Shown: piece after piece, positions 11,717 to 23,074 of the stretch | How the letters are laid out: the number at the start of each line of letters is the position of its first letter | Position numbering within the stretch: the first letter of the stretch is position 1 | NCBI RefSeq assembly: GCF_020283565.1 | Contig: NC_060062.1 | Span: 17,704,127-17,768,126, forward strand | DNA length: 64,000 bases | Source: Trifolium pratense | Lineage: Eukaryota; Streptophyta; Magnoliopsida; Fabales; Fabaceae | Direction: 5' to 3' | Notes under the pieces: model-generated | What the model was told of the DNA's origin: nothing | Database searches by the model: none | The model's input: the letters and a program-made list of their open reading frames with translations, nothing else | Position numbers and translations under genes: made by a program

Positions 11717-13028
11717 TGATGAAATACAAAAGCAAGTATTTTCTTTATATCGTATCCACAGGGACTAGTGCGATATTAATTGTAAATATACAAATTCCAT
11801 GATTTTAAGTGCGGGTTTGTTTCGATTTGGTTTTGTAACGTAAAATCGTGATATGAAAGTGCGTAATAAACTTTGGATATAAAAACTTGTTGGGATCGGA
11901 TTTATCAAATCATTCACATGTATCCGTTAACTATCGATATATATATTTCATTTACCAATCTATATCGTCACGTATTACTCGTCGATCATATCCGTGTCCG
12001 GAATATGTCTTGAAATCTATTGAATCTATTAATTTTCCGATATCTCGAATCATTAATCGATAAAATAGTATTAAGCTTTAATACTTTAGGTGACTATTAA
12101 ATCCCAAAATCTATGTCTAAACTTTGAAATCTAACAAGTGATTATCCTAAATCTTTGATTCAAATAACATATGTCTATATCATTTAAATCCTTTGAGATA
12201 AGCATAAAAACAAAGATATCACTAATATTGATTGATAAATAAAACTCATATAGCAAAGTTAAACTAGATTCATGATCATAATTTAATTACATCCAACCCC
12301 AACAAAAGAGATTTAGCTATGAATAGCCATAATAAACTTACAAAAGAGTGAAGATGAGAAGGATTGAAAGACCATAGGGCTTGATTTCTCAAGTTGTGTG
12401 GAATCCACCTTCAAAACCTTACTAAACAGGATCTATCTATAAAAATCGTATTTTTCTATCTGATATTAGCTAGCTATATCCATTACAAAATGATCTAAAA
12501 TGCTATTTATAGACTTCTGAAATGGGCCTGTTCGCTAAGCGAATCCTTGTTCGCTAAGCGAAGAAGTTGCTTAGTTGAAGAGGTTTGCTGACACGTGTAT
12601 TTAGCTGTGACTCATCCTTTGCTCGCTAGGTGTTCGCTGCAGCGAGCTTATTCGCTGCATGCTCGCTGGGTGTTCGCCAAGTACCCTGGACTCCCTGCCT
12701 TTGTTCGCTGAGGCCTCGCTGTAGCGAGTTTGTTCGCTGCAGGTTCGCTGGGGGTTCGCTGGGTGTTCGCCAAGTACCCTGAACTCCCTGCCTTTGTTCG
12801 CTGCATGCTCGTTGATGCTTCGCTGCAGCGAATGCTTCAGAATTTTGTTTCTTTTCTTAGTATCAGCATGAACCTAACAAAATGGTTGGATTTGATAATT
12901 CTTGCACAAATTCTTAGTACACACTATATTTACATCAAAAGTGTTTTATATTCCAAGGATTTGTTATCAAAATTCATTCAATAAGTGCCTTTTAAACATG
13001 TATTTTAACCAATATTTAGCACTTATCA
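11717..13028 (-). repeat. LTR, 5' LTR of the Athila element
   Basis: This 1312-bp copy matches 980-2291 with two differences found. As the 5' LTR of a minus-strand element it should contain the promoter. It has the same TTCGCT/AGCGAA palindrome cluster at about 12527-12832. Confidence 0.95.
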
Positions 13029-13033
13029 AAAAC

Positions 13034-14186
13034 TCTAAAAAGACTAAAGTTTTGGGACGGAGAGAGTAACGTTTTAAAAAACATAGTTTATAAAATTTTT
13101 AAAAATAGTTCATAAAAAAATTTGTAAACTATTTTTATAGCAAAATTATTTTGTAAACTTTTAAGTTATTTTTTAAAAAAACAACAATTGTCATTTATTT
13201 TTAATTTTGAAACATCTTTTTAATTTTAACTTGATATTAAATTCAGTTTTTACCCCAAGTTTTAACTTGTTATTAAATTCAGTTTCGTCCCAAAATATAC
13301 CCATGGCCCGGTTGAAGTTAACTTATTTTTGAGTTTTATGTTAATTCATAAGTTTTCATTAACAAAAATTGTACCTTTATATAAGTCAAAAATCTTTATA
13401 GTTTGTTTTCTCATAAACTACATTGAAAAACTTATAATAATACATAAAAGTTTATTTATTTGCATAAGTTATTTCGCATATGCTCAAAAATAAGTCAATT
13501 CAAACAGGTCCATAAGGCCTGACCTTGAGGGAGTGCAATGTGTCCTATTCCTAAGGTGCATGGCCTCCATTTTTTGGGGCCTAAAAAAAATTATATGGTA
13601 GTAGATCTCTTAAAAAGAAAGATGATTTAAAAAATTAAATAAAACGTCCTAATATTTATTTAATATATTGTTTTGGCCCATTATAAAGTGGTTAGGTTCA
13701 AGTTTTAAAAAATAAAATAAAATGAATAACAAAAAAGTTTGTCTTGTCTCAAATACAAACAAAAACACGTGTAACTTCTCATTCTCATTTCCGCGGCTAG
13801 AAGGAAGACCTTTTTTTTTTTTTTATTAAGTAATTAGAAGATAATAGAACTATTATTTTATTATTTTTTATTATTTACAATTTAAAGGAGTACTATTTTT
13901 TTTTTGAATTTTTCTCTCTTTTTATTAAAGAGTCCACTTTTAATATTGAGCAACAGACCTTTAAATTGTCAGGACCGACCTGCCCATAATAACTACCAGC
14001 TGAATTATATTTACAACCTTACAACAATAGGTATCGATTGAGCTACCTTGTTAGACACTTAGAACCCACTATGGTTAAATTACTTTACTATTGTTCGCAT
14101 ATATTCTTTAAATCTAAAACCACTATCATATATAAGGCTTTGAATAATATGGAAGACTTCATCAAGTCTTTTAAGTCTTCTATGAC
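13034..14186. other. Intergenic, repeat remnants
   Basis: No gene seen. It contains the right arm of the split MITE (13034-13066), the MITE at 13305-13511, poly-T and poly-A runs near 13811-13835 and 13900, and AT-rich spacer. Confidence 0.5.
13305..13511. mobile_element. MITE with about 29-bp imperfect inverted ends
   Basis: The left end GGCCCGGTTGAAGTTAACTT continues as ATTTTTGAG. The right end, read in reverse, is GGACCTGTTTGAATTGACTT followed by the same ATTTTTGAG. The whole is 207 bp without coding capacity. No clear target duplication, so the superfamily is uncertain (hAT-like ends). Confidence 0.6.
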
Positions 14187-14504
14187 GCACAAGTTGCAAA
14201 TATTATTTTAACGAATATGAATTTTACAAAATTTATCGTTGGATTGAAATTTTGTATCATATAGATTATTTATATTTTTAAAAAAAAATTAAAAATCATT
14301 TGATATGTTATTGAGATCTATCAAGATTAACGATATTCAATTAAAACCCATAAACCGTTAATTTTAATAGGTCTCAATAATTCTTTAAAAAAATTATGAA
14401 TGATCTATATGATATAAATTTTCAATCAAACAGTGAATTTTGTAAAATTCGTATTCATTATAATAATATTCGCAAATAGTGCATAATTTAACTCACTTGT
14501 GCAC
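14187..14504. mobile_element. Foldback element, family A copy 1
   Basis: This is a long imperfect palindrome. The left arm (ACGAATATGAATTTTACAAA, then CGTTGGATTGAAA, then TTTGATATGTTATTGAGA) recurs inverted on the right. Ends read CACAAGT / ACTTGTG. Two related copies lie at 19026-19370 and 46661-47048. No coding capacity. Confidence 0.7.
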
Positions 14505-16070
14505 ATTTGAACCGGTCATATATAATATGATTTTCAAATAAAAAAAAATAAAAAATCTGAATTATGTATATATAAGAAAAGTACGACAGAAAGCATAGTT
14601 GCTTTCTATATAGTAATATTTTACTTGATTAATTCACGGTCTGAACAGTAGAAAGAAAGGTCATGAAAATGGAAGACAGGTCACAAGCACCAGGTAGGTA
14701 ATAAAATGGTACAAAACTGAAAGGTTCTATCATTGTTATATTAAAAAGACTATAACTATTAAGTGAAAAAAACAGAAACTCAATTACTATAGTAATGTAA
14801 CGTTATTTCTACCTCTACGAGAGAAGAGACATGCATGGATAGAAAGTTGTAGGGTAGGGACCTTCTATAACTGAGAGAATCACCCTGTACCTTATAATTG
14901 GAATCATCTCAGTTCATAACCTATATGGTTTTTGTCCCTTCTAACATGCAATGGTCCCCATTTTTTTCTTCACGAGATCTTTTTTTGATTTCTATCACAC
15001 GTGAAGTGAAACTACCTCTCCCATATGTTCACTGTGCAATATTACCATATACAGTATTAGTCTATGGAGTGCACCATCTTTTATATCTAACTTTGTAGTT
15101 GGATATAATAAACTTATGAGTTCAATTAATAAATTTCACAATTAGATTAAATAAGATGTGATGTGACGTGTTGATCACACGATGAATTTTATTGATCCAT
15201 TTGTAAAATCAAGATTTTTTTCACATAACTACAGTGTATTTTTTTTTTTTAGAGGTCTACATCAACACTATAACCATGTTTCAAATTGCGGATGGCATCC
15301 TCAATTGTGGCAGCCTACGCATGGAAAACCATCGCTTCTCAATGGTGATGTGATCTTCAATCAAGTCTACAATTGTATTATAACTGCATTAGAAGATTTT
15401 GATCATGTTCGTTCAGAAATTCTACAAAAAATATAAAATTTTAGAACACCAAGTTTCAATTTTTTTTTTAGAGTATCTCAATTGTGTTGCTACGGATGTT
15501 GCATTACACATTGAAGTCATCATGATGTGAATTAATCACAACATTACACAACGGCGTTTTGTCGTGACCTTTTTCATTCTATTAAAACTGACAAAAAGAG
15601 TGCGGAACTCATTTTGTCGCGACTGTTTTCTTGTAACGGACCATTTTTAAACCTTGAATACTATAGAATAGTGGCGCTTATGCCACTTTACATAGTTTGT
15701 GAAAATTTTAAATTATTTTATGTTATAATCAAAGCAACTGCAACTGTATATCCGCAACCTGCAATTGAACGGTGTAACTATGATCACAATTGCGTCCGTA
15801 TCATCCACATTTTCCCATAATATCAAATTTCTTAGTGTAAGTATGTAACCACAGTTAAGATCAAACTACAACTTAGAACATGGTAGTATAACATACCCTA
15901 ATGATTAATCTCTTATTGTTTTAGTGATCACATGTTGCATCTAATAGAAGTTCATCATAAGCTAGCTAGCTAGCGCTACATAATAAAGATATATCCTATA
16001 CAATTTCACTATCACTAGCTAGCTAGTTTCATAACTCTTCTTTGAGCTGCTTTGATTCAAATTCCAAACT
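14505..16070. other. 3' flank of the IDD gene
   Basis: No gene supported. It includes an open plus frame at 15182-15436 without recognisable features and patches resembling the degraded TTAAATTGCGG repeat (15280-15330). The 3' UTR of the minus-strand IDD gene should occupy the right end. Confidence 0.5.
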
Positions 16071-18125
16071 CTAACAATAGTTTCCACCACCATAATGACT
16101 CTGCAAATTATTTCCCAATGATCCCATTCCATTAAATTCACCAAGTACTTCATGCTGTAAAAAAGGTCTACTCATTGAATCATCATCATCATCATCACCA
16201 ACCCCAAGAAAATCTCTTGTTAAACCCATTTGATTTTTCTCTTTTACCACATGATCCAAATCCTTTGTACCATTCACAATCCCAAACAAATTATTTGAAT
16301 TTGAATCATTAAATAAATACTCACCACCTTCAATATTAGTTCCACTACTTCCTCCTAAATTTACCAACTCATTCAACTCTCCATTTTCATCTTGCTTGTT
16401 ATAAAATTTCTCAACATCATGAACAATGTTAAAGTTGTTCACATTGTTGAAGACATTGTTGTTATCATTGCTAATAATTGTCCTTGTAGATCCAATTTGA
16501 GATGCTTTCTGTAACAGTGAAGTTGCTGACATGTGATTTGATCCTCCTTGTTGATTCTGACTATTACTTAAGTACAATGAACTTATTACACTATGAGACA
16601 AATCTTTGTTTTCTTCTTGTTCTTGTTCTTGTTTCATTACTCCATGTAACATTGGTAATGATAGATTATTACTATAATTATTCAACCATTGTTGATTCTG
16701 TGTTTGTGTTTGTGATCCAAACACATCCATTGTTTGCATCATATCAGAATTTTGATGATGTTGCCATATTGATGATGTTGCTGAATTGACAAAATCTGAG
16801 TGAAACTGAAAACCAGGAAAAATTTGAGGGATTCTTGGAGTTTGATGAGTATTTGTCAAATGATGATTTCTAAAGTTGCTTAAAGCTGTTGGAACTGTTG
16901 TTATCTTTCCACTTTCTTCAGTCAATGCATCACAGAAAGCTCTATGTGTTATGAAACTGTCCTTCCTGATTTGTTAGCATACATTAATAAATTAATATAT
17001 CAATGAGAGTTAGTTGAAGACCAATTAATAATCCTCATTTATTATTTATTCCAAACAAATATTCCTTCCATTATATCATTATCTAGCATGCATTCATTAA
17101 ATTTATTGAATTAAGCATAGTTTTAAATTGTAGTGTGTAACTGTGTATGCAAATACAATTGTGACCGCAATATAAAGGATTTTGAGATCTCTGACGCAGT
17201 TGCAATTTCAACCGCCTCATTCTAAATATAAAGGTAACTGCAACTTAAAATCATGAACTAATTAAACATTTTCTTAAACTAATTAATCATCAAGATTCTC
17301 CATTCTAGTTTGGATTCTCTATAGTAAATGTGTTGCTGCAGTCACGAATCATGAGTCATTAGATCTGATTTAAGAAAATACAAATTTTCTCTATCTTTGA
17401 TTCAATGGCTCTGACCGGTGATTGCAGCGGTGAAAGATATGTAAAGTAAATATATACCTGGAAAAAATGGTGCCACAATCACATTTGTATTCTCTAGTTC
17501 CACAAATTTTGCTATGAGCTTTCCAATCAGATTGAACTGCATATTTCTTAGAACACTTTTCACATTTCCATTTCTTCTCACCATGTTTTCTACTGTAATG
17601 TTTCTTTATTCCTGTCAAATCTCCCAAAGCTCTAGAAGGTTCATGGTGCACACAGCTCTTCTCTGGACACACATAAACCTTCTTTTTAATTTGATCTTTG
17701 TTGGCTCTTTGCTTTAGCTTCCATGGTAGATTGTGTCCTCGTCGATGAAGTTGCAAATTCTGGTCTCTTTGGAAACCTTTGTTGCATATTTCGCATAAGA
17801 AACGATTTGTCGCCATCAATGACTTTGGTGACATAGCTACCACTTCTGAATCTGGATCTGAATTATTCATTCATTTGTAGTTAATTACTTAAATTGTAAT
17901 TAATCAGCAAAAAAAAAATAAAAATAAATAGACAATGAATTTATTTATTTATAATTTGAAATAATTGAGAACTGAATTTAACTTGCCTGGTGTTCCTGGT
18001 AGGTTTCTTTTTTTCTTAGGTAGGTTTGGATTAGGGTTTGAGTTTGATTGTTGAACATGATTTGATGAAGAAGCTTTCATGGTGTTTGAATGACATGAAA
18101 CTGAAAATGGTTGTTTAGACATCAT
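16071..18125 (-). CDS. INDETERMINATE DOMAIN (IDD) C2H2 zinc-finger transcription factor
   Basis: This nuclear DNA-binding factor has three coding exons: 18125-17987, 17857-17458 and 16965-16071 (477 residues). It starts MMSKQPF with a KKKR basic signal near residue 37. The ID domain has four fingers: ZF1 C68-C71-H84-H88; ZF2 C110-C115-H133-H138; ZF3 C145-C148-H161-C165; ZF4 C172-C174-H187-C191. The split RKDSFITHRAFCDAL end of ZF4 crosses intron 2, as is usual in this family. The C-terminal half is Asn/Gln-rich and holds the two family motifs MSATSLLQKASQIGS and LTRDFLGVG, which in Arabidopsis IDDs contact GRAS proteins such as DELLA and SCR. Intron 1 appears to use a GC donor. The exact IDD orthologue (JKD, MGP, NUC or GAF1 branch) cannot be fixed by eye. 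Confidence 0.93.
17118..17255. repeat. Degraded TTAAATTGCGG-type MITE in IDD intron 2
   Basis: Ends TAGTTTTAAATTGTAG and CTGCAACTTAAAATCAT are inverted and resemble the larger copies at 28361 and 30581. It lies fully within intron 2 and should be removed with it. Confidence 0.45.
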
Positions 18126-19025
18126 TTTTGAATTGAAGAAAAATTGTGTGTCCTAAACTAGTTAGACCTATAGCAAATTCCAAAACTAAAAGTAGTTTGA
18201 AAATTGGAAGGTACTTCCAAAACAAAACAAAAAAACAACAAAAAATAAAAAATAAATAGCTTTGTGCTGGTAGCAACTAGTAAGCACTTAATTAGCAACT
18301 TGATGCTGGGAAAATATAATAACTATGGAAAATTTTGTCATTTAAATTGAGAGTTGAAAAAGAAAATGATATTTGAGAGAAGAAAATGAAATATATAGCT
18401 AGGTTTTTACTGCATGTGTATTGCAAGGAAAGCAAAAGTCATAGTTTGTTGGAATGAGAGTTGAATGAAGAGAGAAGAAGAGAATAATATTTATAAAAAA
18501 ATTATTTTATTTAAAAAAAAAATACTATTTGTAAATAAAAATATCTTTTGTTTTCTCTCCTTATCTAACACGGCTGCTATGGAAGTCAGTCAGAGCCATA
18601 GACTCAGCTGGACCACTTCTCACTATCTTTGTATAGTAGTAGCTAAAGTAGTACTAGTATTAACAACTAACTAAGTACCCAATTAAGACTTAATACTGTT
18701 GTTTTCTGAACAAATAAGACACTATTGAAGATAAAGATAATCATCATTAAGAAAATTAAATTGACTGCTGAGCTTGAGAAGTACTAGTGCTAAAGACAAA
18801 TACAACCTCAGTTTGGTTGGTTTGCATAAGAAAAGAACGATTAACCTAGGTGAAAAATATTACGTGAACAATTAACATGGAAGAGTACAAGATATGAGTT
18901 GGTTTAAACCTTGAAACTTACTCGTTCGGTTCTTTTTAAGGATAAAAATGATAAAGAATATATAAAAATCTATAAGTTCAAAATATACTGAAAATAGGTA
19001 AATTCTAATATGAACAATTTCATCA
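18126..19025. other. IDD promoter/5' UTR region and spacer
   Basis: This is sequence upstream of the minus-strand IDD start. It is AT-rich and contains AGAGAG-type purine runs at about 18375-18480. No separate gene or sharply defined promoter element can be assigned. Confidence 0.45.
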
Positions 19026-19370
19026 AATGGTCCATGGTGGACCAGTCACGAATAACATTATAATGAATACGAATTTTACAAAATCTACCGTTGGATTGAA
19101 AGTTTAGATCATATAGATCTTCTATAGAAAAATTTAGAAATATTGAAAATCATTTGATATGTTATTGAGACACATCAAGGTTAACGGTTTATTAAATAAC
19201 ATAAATATTGATGGGTTTCAATAACACATCAAATGATTTTAAAAAAAATTTAAAAAATTTATGGATGATCTATACGATATAAACTTTCAATTCAATAGTG
19301 AATTTTGTAAAATTTATATTCGGTAGATCACTTATCCACAGTGGACCACTTGTGAAGGTGGTCCACCGTA
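19026..19370. mobile_element. Foldback element, family A copy 2
   Basis: This is a long imperfect palindrome with the same core as copies 1 and 3 (AATACGAATTTTACAAAATC, CGTTGGATTGAAAG, TTTGATATGTTATTGAGA and their inverse). The outer ends carry GGTCCATGGTGGACC / GTGGACCAC words. Confidence 0.7.
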
Positions 19371-20040
19371 GCATTAGCCACTTAAAATATAGTATCCGAA
19401 AAAAACTATAAATTAGTGAGAAAAATTTGTTATCAAACACTTTTAATTTTATGCAACAAATTTATAAATTAACACAATAAATTATAAGTTAACTTTATAA
19501 GTTAGCTTATTTGTATTACCAAACAGATATTTAGGAGACACGGACACGAAAAACCCATTTTACTCAAGAGGATAATTAATAGACTCAAATTATTTGTTTC
19601 TTTAGTGTATGCATCTAAATGTCCCTCACGCGGTATTATTATACACAAATTAGAAGAATATAAAATTGGTCTTGATGGGTTTAGTTCAAATGATATGGAC
19701 ATCGCATATATTAAAAGTTTGAGTTTGAACTTCGAACACTCTATTAATTCATTTTTAAGTTGAATTTTCTAGTCACTAGACTACTAACTAGACCAAAAAA
19801 AAAAATATATAAAATTGAGTTTGGTAGTGTGAAAATATTAATTAAACATTTGTCTTTTTTATATCATGTTATGTTTATAAATTAATTCAACTTCTTTCTA
19901 ACTTTATAGTAAAAAACAATTTCCTCAACTTCTAAATATTAATTTTTATATTTATAATGGAGCTGGAGATCGAATCTAGAACATCTAGCATATTATCTAA
20001 GCATTTCACCATTAGACCTCTAATTTTTAGTATATAAGGG
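19371..20040. other. Spacer with a degraded tRNA-derived SINE
   Basis: No gene. Around 19677-19800 is a SINE-like stretch with a B-box-like TTCGAAC, a TTTTCTAGTCACTAGACTAC segment and an A-rich tail, resembling the better copy at 49268-49400. Positions 19960-20030 hold another GATCGAATC-type remnant. Confidence 0.4.
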
Positions 20041-21439
20041 TGATGACAGTCAATTAGATAGTATTTTTAGTATAATTTAGGATAGTTTTAATAGCAATTG
20101 AAGCCCAGGAGCAAGCAAATACCTAAAAAAATGAAGTTACTTGGTCCGGAAGCAAGAAAAGTGGAAAAAACATCAAAAAAGGGCAAAAACGTAATAAACA
20201 GCGCACCCCATCGTACCCACGATGAGATCCGACGTGGCGCGATGAGAAGGCGGTGAAATTGAAGGAAATCTGTTCCATCGTACCACGATGGCTTGTCATC
20301 GTGGCACGATGACGACTTGAAAAGAACGCAGAAAATCTAAGGAAATCTTCCATCGCACCACGATATGATCCACCGTGGCCACAATGAGGCAAAATTACAC
20401 GCCATCGTGGCCACGATGAGTGCGATGGATGCGCAGAAAAAGTCCAAACCCAGCTGAAAAACTATAAATAGAGTTTTTCTCCTTCACAATTATTCATTCA
20501 GAAATATTGAGAACAATTCAATATTCACAAGAGAGTTAGGAGAACTCTAACGATGAGGCAAGGAGGGCTCGGGTGCTCTGAGCGCATAAGAGTAAACTTT
20601 ATGCTTACTTTTCTTTATTGTTTTATTATGGTGTTTAGTAGCTAAACCTCATCAGGGTTAGGTCAAGTAGATGAACTCCCCTAGGAATGCTTGAGACATG
20701 TAATCTGGTTATTTTCCAAGTTTATATATAAATTGTTATTCATTTATTGTCTGTTAGTATTTGTATTTATCGTTTTATACACTAGCATATATGATGTACA
20801 AATATTTTGTTAGTAACTAGGGTCGAAGTGGATATCGTGACACATCTAAGACTTCGGAAACAAAGGAATACTATAACCTACTTATATGAGACCATTAAAT
20901 TCAGTATCTGCGGTTAGACTAGAGATTAAGAATTACACATATCTAAATTCTGCACTGATATTAGGGAACCAAGCATGCTAGAGAACTTGTTAAATTAGGA
21001 ACCTCTAAAGGTAACAACAAGAAATAACGAAGGCTAAACTTAGTTTGATTGAATTGCCCTAAGCATATTACAATAGAAGTAAGTATAGTTCTACTAGGCT
21101 TACTTTAATAGAAATAAATCTCCAGATAATACGTCGATAGTAAACAGATATAGCGCTAGTTAGCAAGCAGGAATAGGGGAGGAATTCGAAAAGTACTTAA
21201 CCATTTGTTCTCATCTGAAACTCAACTCATATTTACTACTGCTTTTTACTTTAATTGCCATTTATTTTTAGCTGTTCAAACCCCCTTTTATACAAACAAA
21301 GCGAATGCAAAGTCTTTTACTTTAATTTACTTTTAAAAGCATAAATTCCTAAATAAAACTGATAACCTTGGCACAATTCCTGTGAAGACGATAACTTATT
21401 ACTTGGTAGCGATTTTGTGTACTTGCAGAACCACCGTCA
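20041..21439 (+). mobile_element. Solo LTR, family B copy 1
   Basis: This 1399-bp unit starts TGATGACAGTCA and ends AGAACCACCGTCA. It is flanked by AAGGG (20036-20040) and AAGAG (21440-21444), a 5-bp target duplication with one mismatch. A second copy lies at 44632-46032. It contains a TATA box TATAAATAG at 20463, and upstream of it a cluster of CATCGTGG/CCACGATG hairpins. No internal retroelement sequence adjoins it, so it is a solo LTR left by LTR-LTR recombination. Orientation is taken from the TATA box. Confidence 0.8.
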
Positions 21440-21444
21440 AAGAG

Positions 21445-22365
21445 TAAATTTACTTTTTTTCACAATTAATTGAATGAACTAACAAATTACAGTATTTGCT
21501 TTACATTTTTTTTTACCTTTTTTTTGCTTTTTAGTTTTTTTGAAATAGTAAAAACTAAAAAGCAAAGCAAAAGCGAGTGAGCTTTACAGCAAGGAATGAA
21601 AATGATTATGCTATAATTGCATTATTAGAGACAACAATAATCCAATCCCATTCCCAATCACAAAAAAGAGAGGGTGGTGAAGTCCGTGAGGACTCACTTG
21701 CTGGGGGTGGACCCACAAAAAGACTGCCAGAATGAAGGAGAGAGAAAGATCAAAGGGCGGAGATGAATAGTATTAGATGACGTGTCAATACAACGACCAC
21801 CGATTCAATCTCTCTATGCCTCAGTGTCTCTTCTAACTACAGTGTGCGAGTTATTATGAGTCATATAGTCAGTCAGTCTCCATAGTGTCCTTAATTCACA
21901 TTTCTCAAGAAATTCGTTGTAGGGAGATAGATCAATCTTTGTTTCTTTCTTTAGTTAATTTAATTTTGTTGAAGCAAGCTGTAACTTAGCTCTCGTGCAA
22001 CATATTCAAAATCTTTGCAATAGTTTAATTCAGATGTATATGGATCGGACAAATTTCGTCGATCAGGTTAAACCTATTCAATCCAACTTCAAAATTGGGT
22101 TAGGTTGGGTCGGATAATTATGTGAATATGAGTTTTAAAAGTGAAAAATCCATGCAAAAATCAGGTGGAATCAATCTAAAAAATTCCATAACCTAATAGT
22201 TCTATAGCTCTTTTAAATAGTATTTTTTATAAATTTTTTTTTATAAAAATACTAAAGATTTTGCTGTTTAATAGTTAAATATTGTTCATAATGAAATTAG
22301 TTTACACTAATTAGTTTTAAGAAAATAAAAAGATTAAGTAATTTATACATATATCTATATCTATA
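21445..22365. other. Intergenic, unassigned
   Basis: No gene supported. Positions 21640-21900 are less AT-rich and read like gene-flanking DNA. A GGGTTAGGTTGGGTCGG segment near 22097 looks repeat-derived. Confidence 0.4.
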
Positions 22366-22641
22366 TCTATATATAAAGAGGATACGAGAGTTTTGGCGTG
22401 GACTTTTCATAATACCAACAATACCATTGATTTTTTTTAGTAACAACAAAAATCTTTTATTAACAAACTCACATAACATAAGGAACATCTTTTTTTTTTG
22501 TAGCAACAAAAAAAATTTATTAACAAACTCACCATAAATTGTACCAAAAAAAAAAAACTCACCGTAATATAAAAATATCTTTTTTTTGTGGACATAAGTT
22601 AAACACAGACAGACGCGGAACGCACCTGCCTGACCCGCTAG
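22366..22641 (+). mobile_element. Non-autonomous Helitron-like unit 1 of 3
   Basis: The 5' end is TCTATATATAAAGAG. The 3' end has an imperfect hairpin around CAGACAGACGCGGAACGCAC followed by CTAG at 22638-22641 and then T. TC at the 5' end, a 3' hairpin about 10 bp before CTRG, and no target duplication are Helitron hallmarks. No Rep/helicase coding. Confidence 0.75.
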
Positions 22642-22875
22642 TTATATATAAAGAGAATACATGAGTTTTGGTGTGGACTTTTCATAATACCAACAATACC
22701 CTTTTTTTAATAGCAACAGAAATCTTTTATTAATAATCTCACCATAACATAAAACACATTTTTTTTAGCCGCAAAAATCTTTTATTAACAAAATCACCAT
22801 AATATAAGACTTTTTCTTTTTTGAACATATAAGTTAGACACAGGCAGGCGCGGAACACACTTGCCTGGCCCCTAG
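22642..22875 (+). mobile_element. Non-autonomous Helitron-like unit 2 of 3
   Basis: This unit directly abuts unit 1. It starts TTATATATAAAGAGAATAC and ends with the hairpin CAGGCAGGCGCGGAACACAC...TGCCTG, then CTAG at 22872-22875. The body repeats the GTGGACTTTTCATAATACCA segment of unit 1. Confidence 0.75.
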
Positions 22876-23074
22876 TTATATATAGAGAGAATACATGAGT
22901 TTTGTTGTAGACTTTTCATAATACCAACAATACCCTTGATTTTTTTAGTAGCAACAAAAAAATTTTATTAACAAACTCACCATAACATAAGACATGCCTT
23001 TTTTTTTTATTTTTTGATATAAATTTACATAATAGACACAGACAGGCGCGGAACGCGCCCTGTCTCGCCTCTAG
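22876..23074 (+). mobile_element. Non-autonomous Helitron-like unit 3 of 3
   Basis: This unit directly abuts unit 2. The 3' hairpin GACAGGCGCG-GAAC-GCGCCCTGTC is the best formed of the three and is followed by CTAG at 23071-23074. At 199 bp it is shorter than the others, by loss of internal sequence. Confidence 0.75.

Larger units (their letters stand above)
980..13028 (-). mobile_element. Complete Athila-type Ty3/gypsy LTR retrotransposon
   Basis: This is a 12,049-bp element lying on the minus strand. It has two 1312-bp LTRs with TG...CA ends and is flanked by the 5-bp direct repeat AAAAC at 975-979 and 13029-13033. Gene order on the minus strand is gag, protease, RT, RNase H, integrase, then a second ORF, the layout of the Athila/Calypso/Cyclops lineage in legumes. 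The primer-binding site and polypurine tract are in the right places. The LTRs differ at only two positions that I found (1902/12639 A/G and 2075/12812 C/T), so the insertion is recent. Both coding frames carry a stop, so this copy is probably non-autonomous. Confidence 0.95.
773..13066. mobile_element. Stowaway-like MITE split by the Athila element
   Basis: The left half (773-979) begins CTCCTCCGTCAC and the right half (13034-13066) ends GGGACGGAGAGAG, forming inverted ends that continue as matching TTTAGTCTTTTT / AAAAAGACTAAAG. TA dinucleotides flank both outer ends (771-772 and 13067-13068), as expected for Tc1/mariner-type MITEs. With the retrotransposon and one copy of its target duplication removed, the MITE would be about 240 bp. 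Assignment to Stowaway rests on end sequence and TA target only. Confidence 0.75.

Noticed and set aside
15182..15436. 84-codon plus-strand frame downstream of the IDD gene
   Set aside because: Low-complexity start and repeat-like words; no family features.
22366..23074. Possible CRISPR-like array of repeats
   Set aside because: Three units of unequal length with Helitron ends in a plant genome; no short direct repeats with unique spacers.
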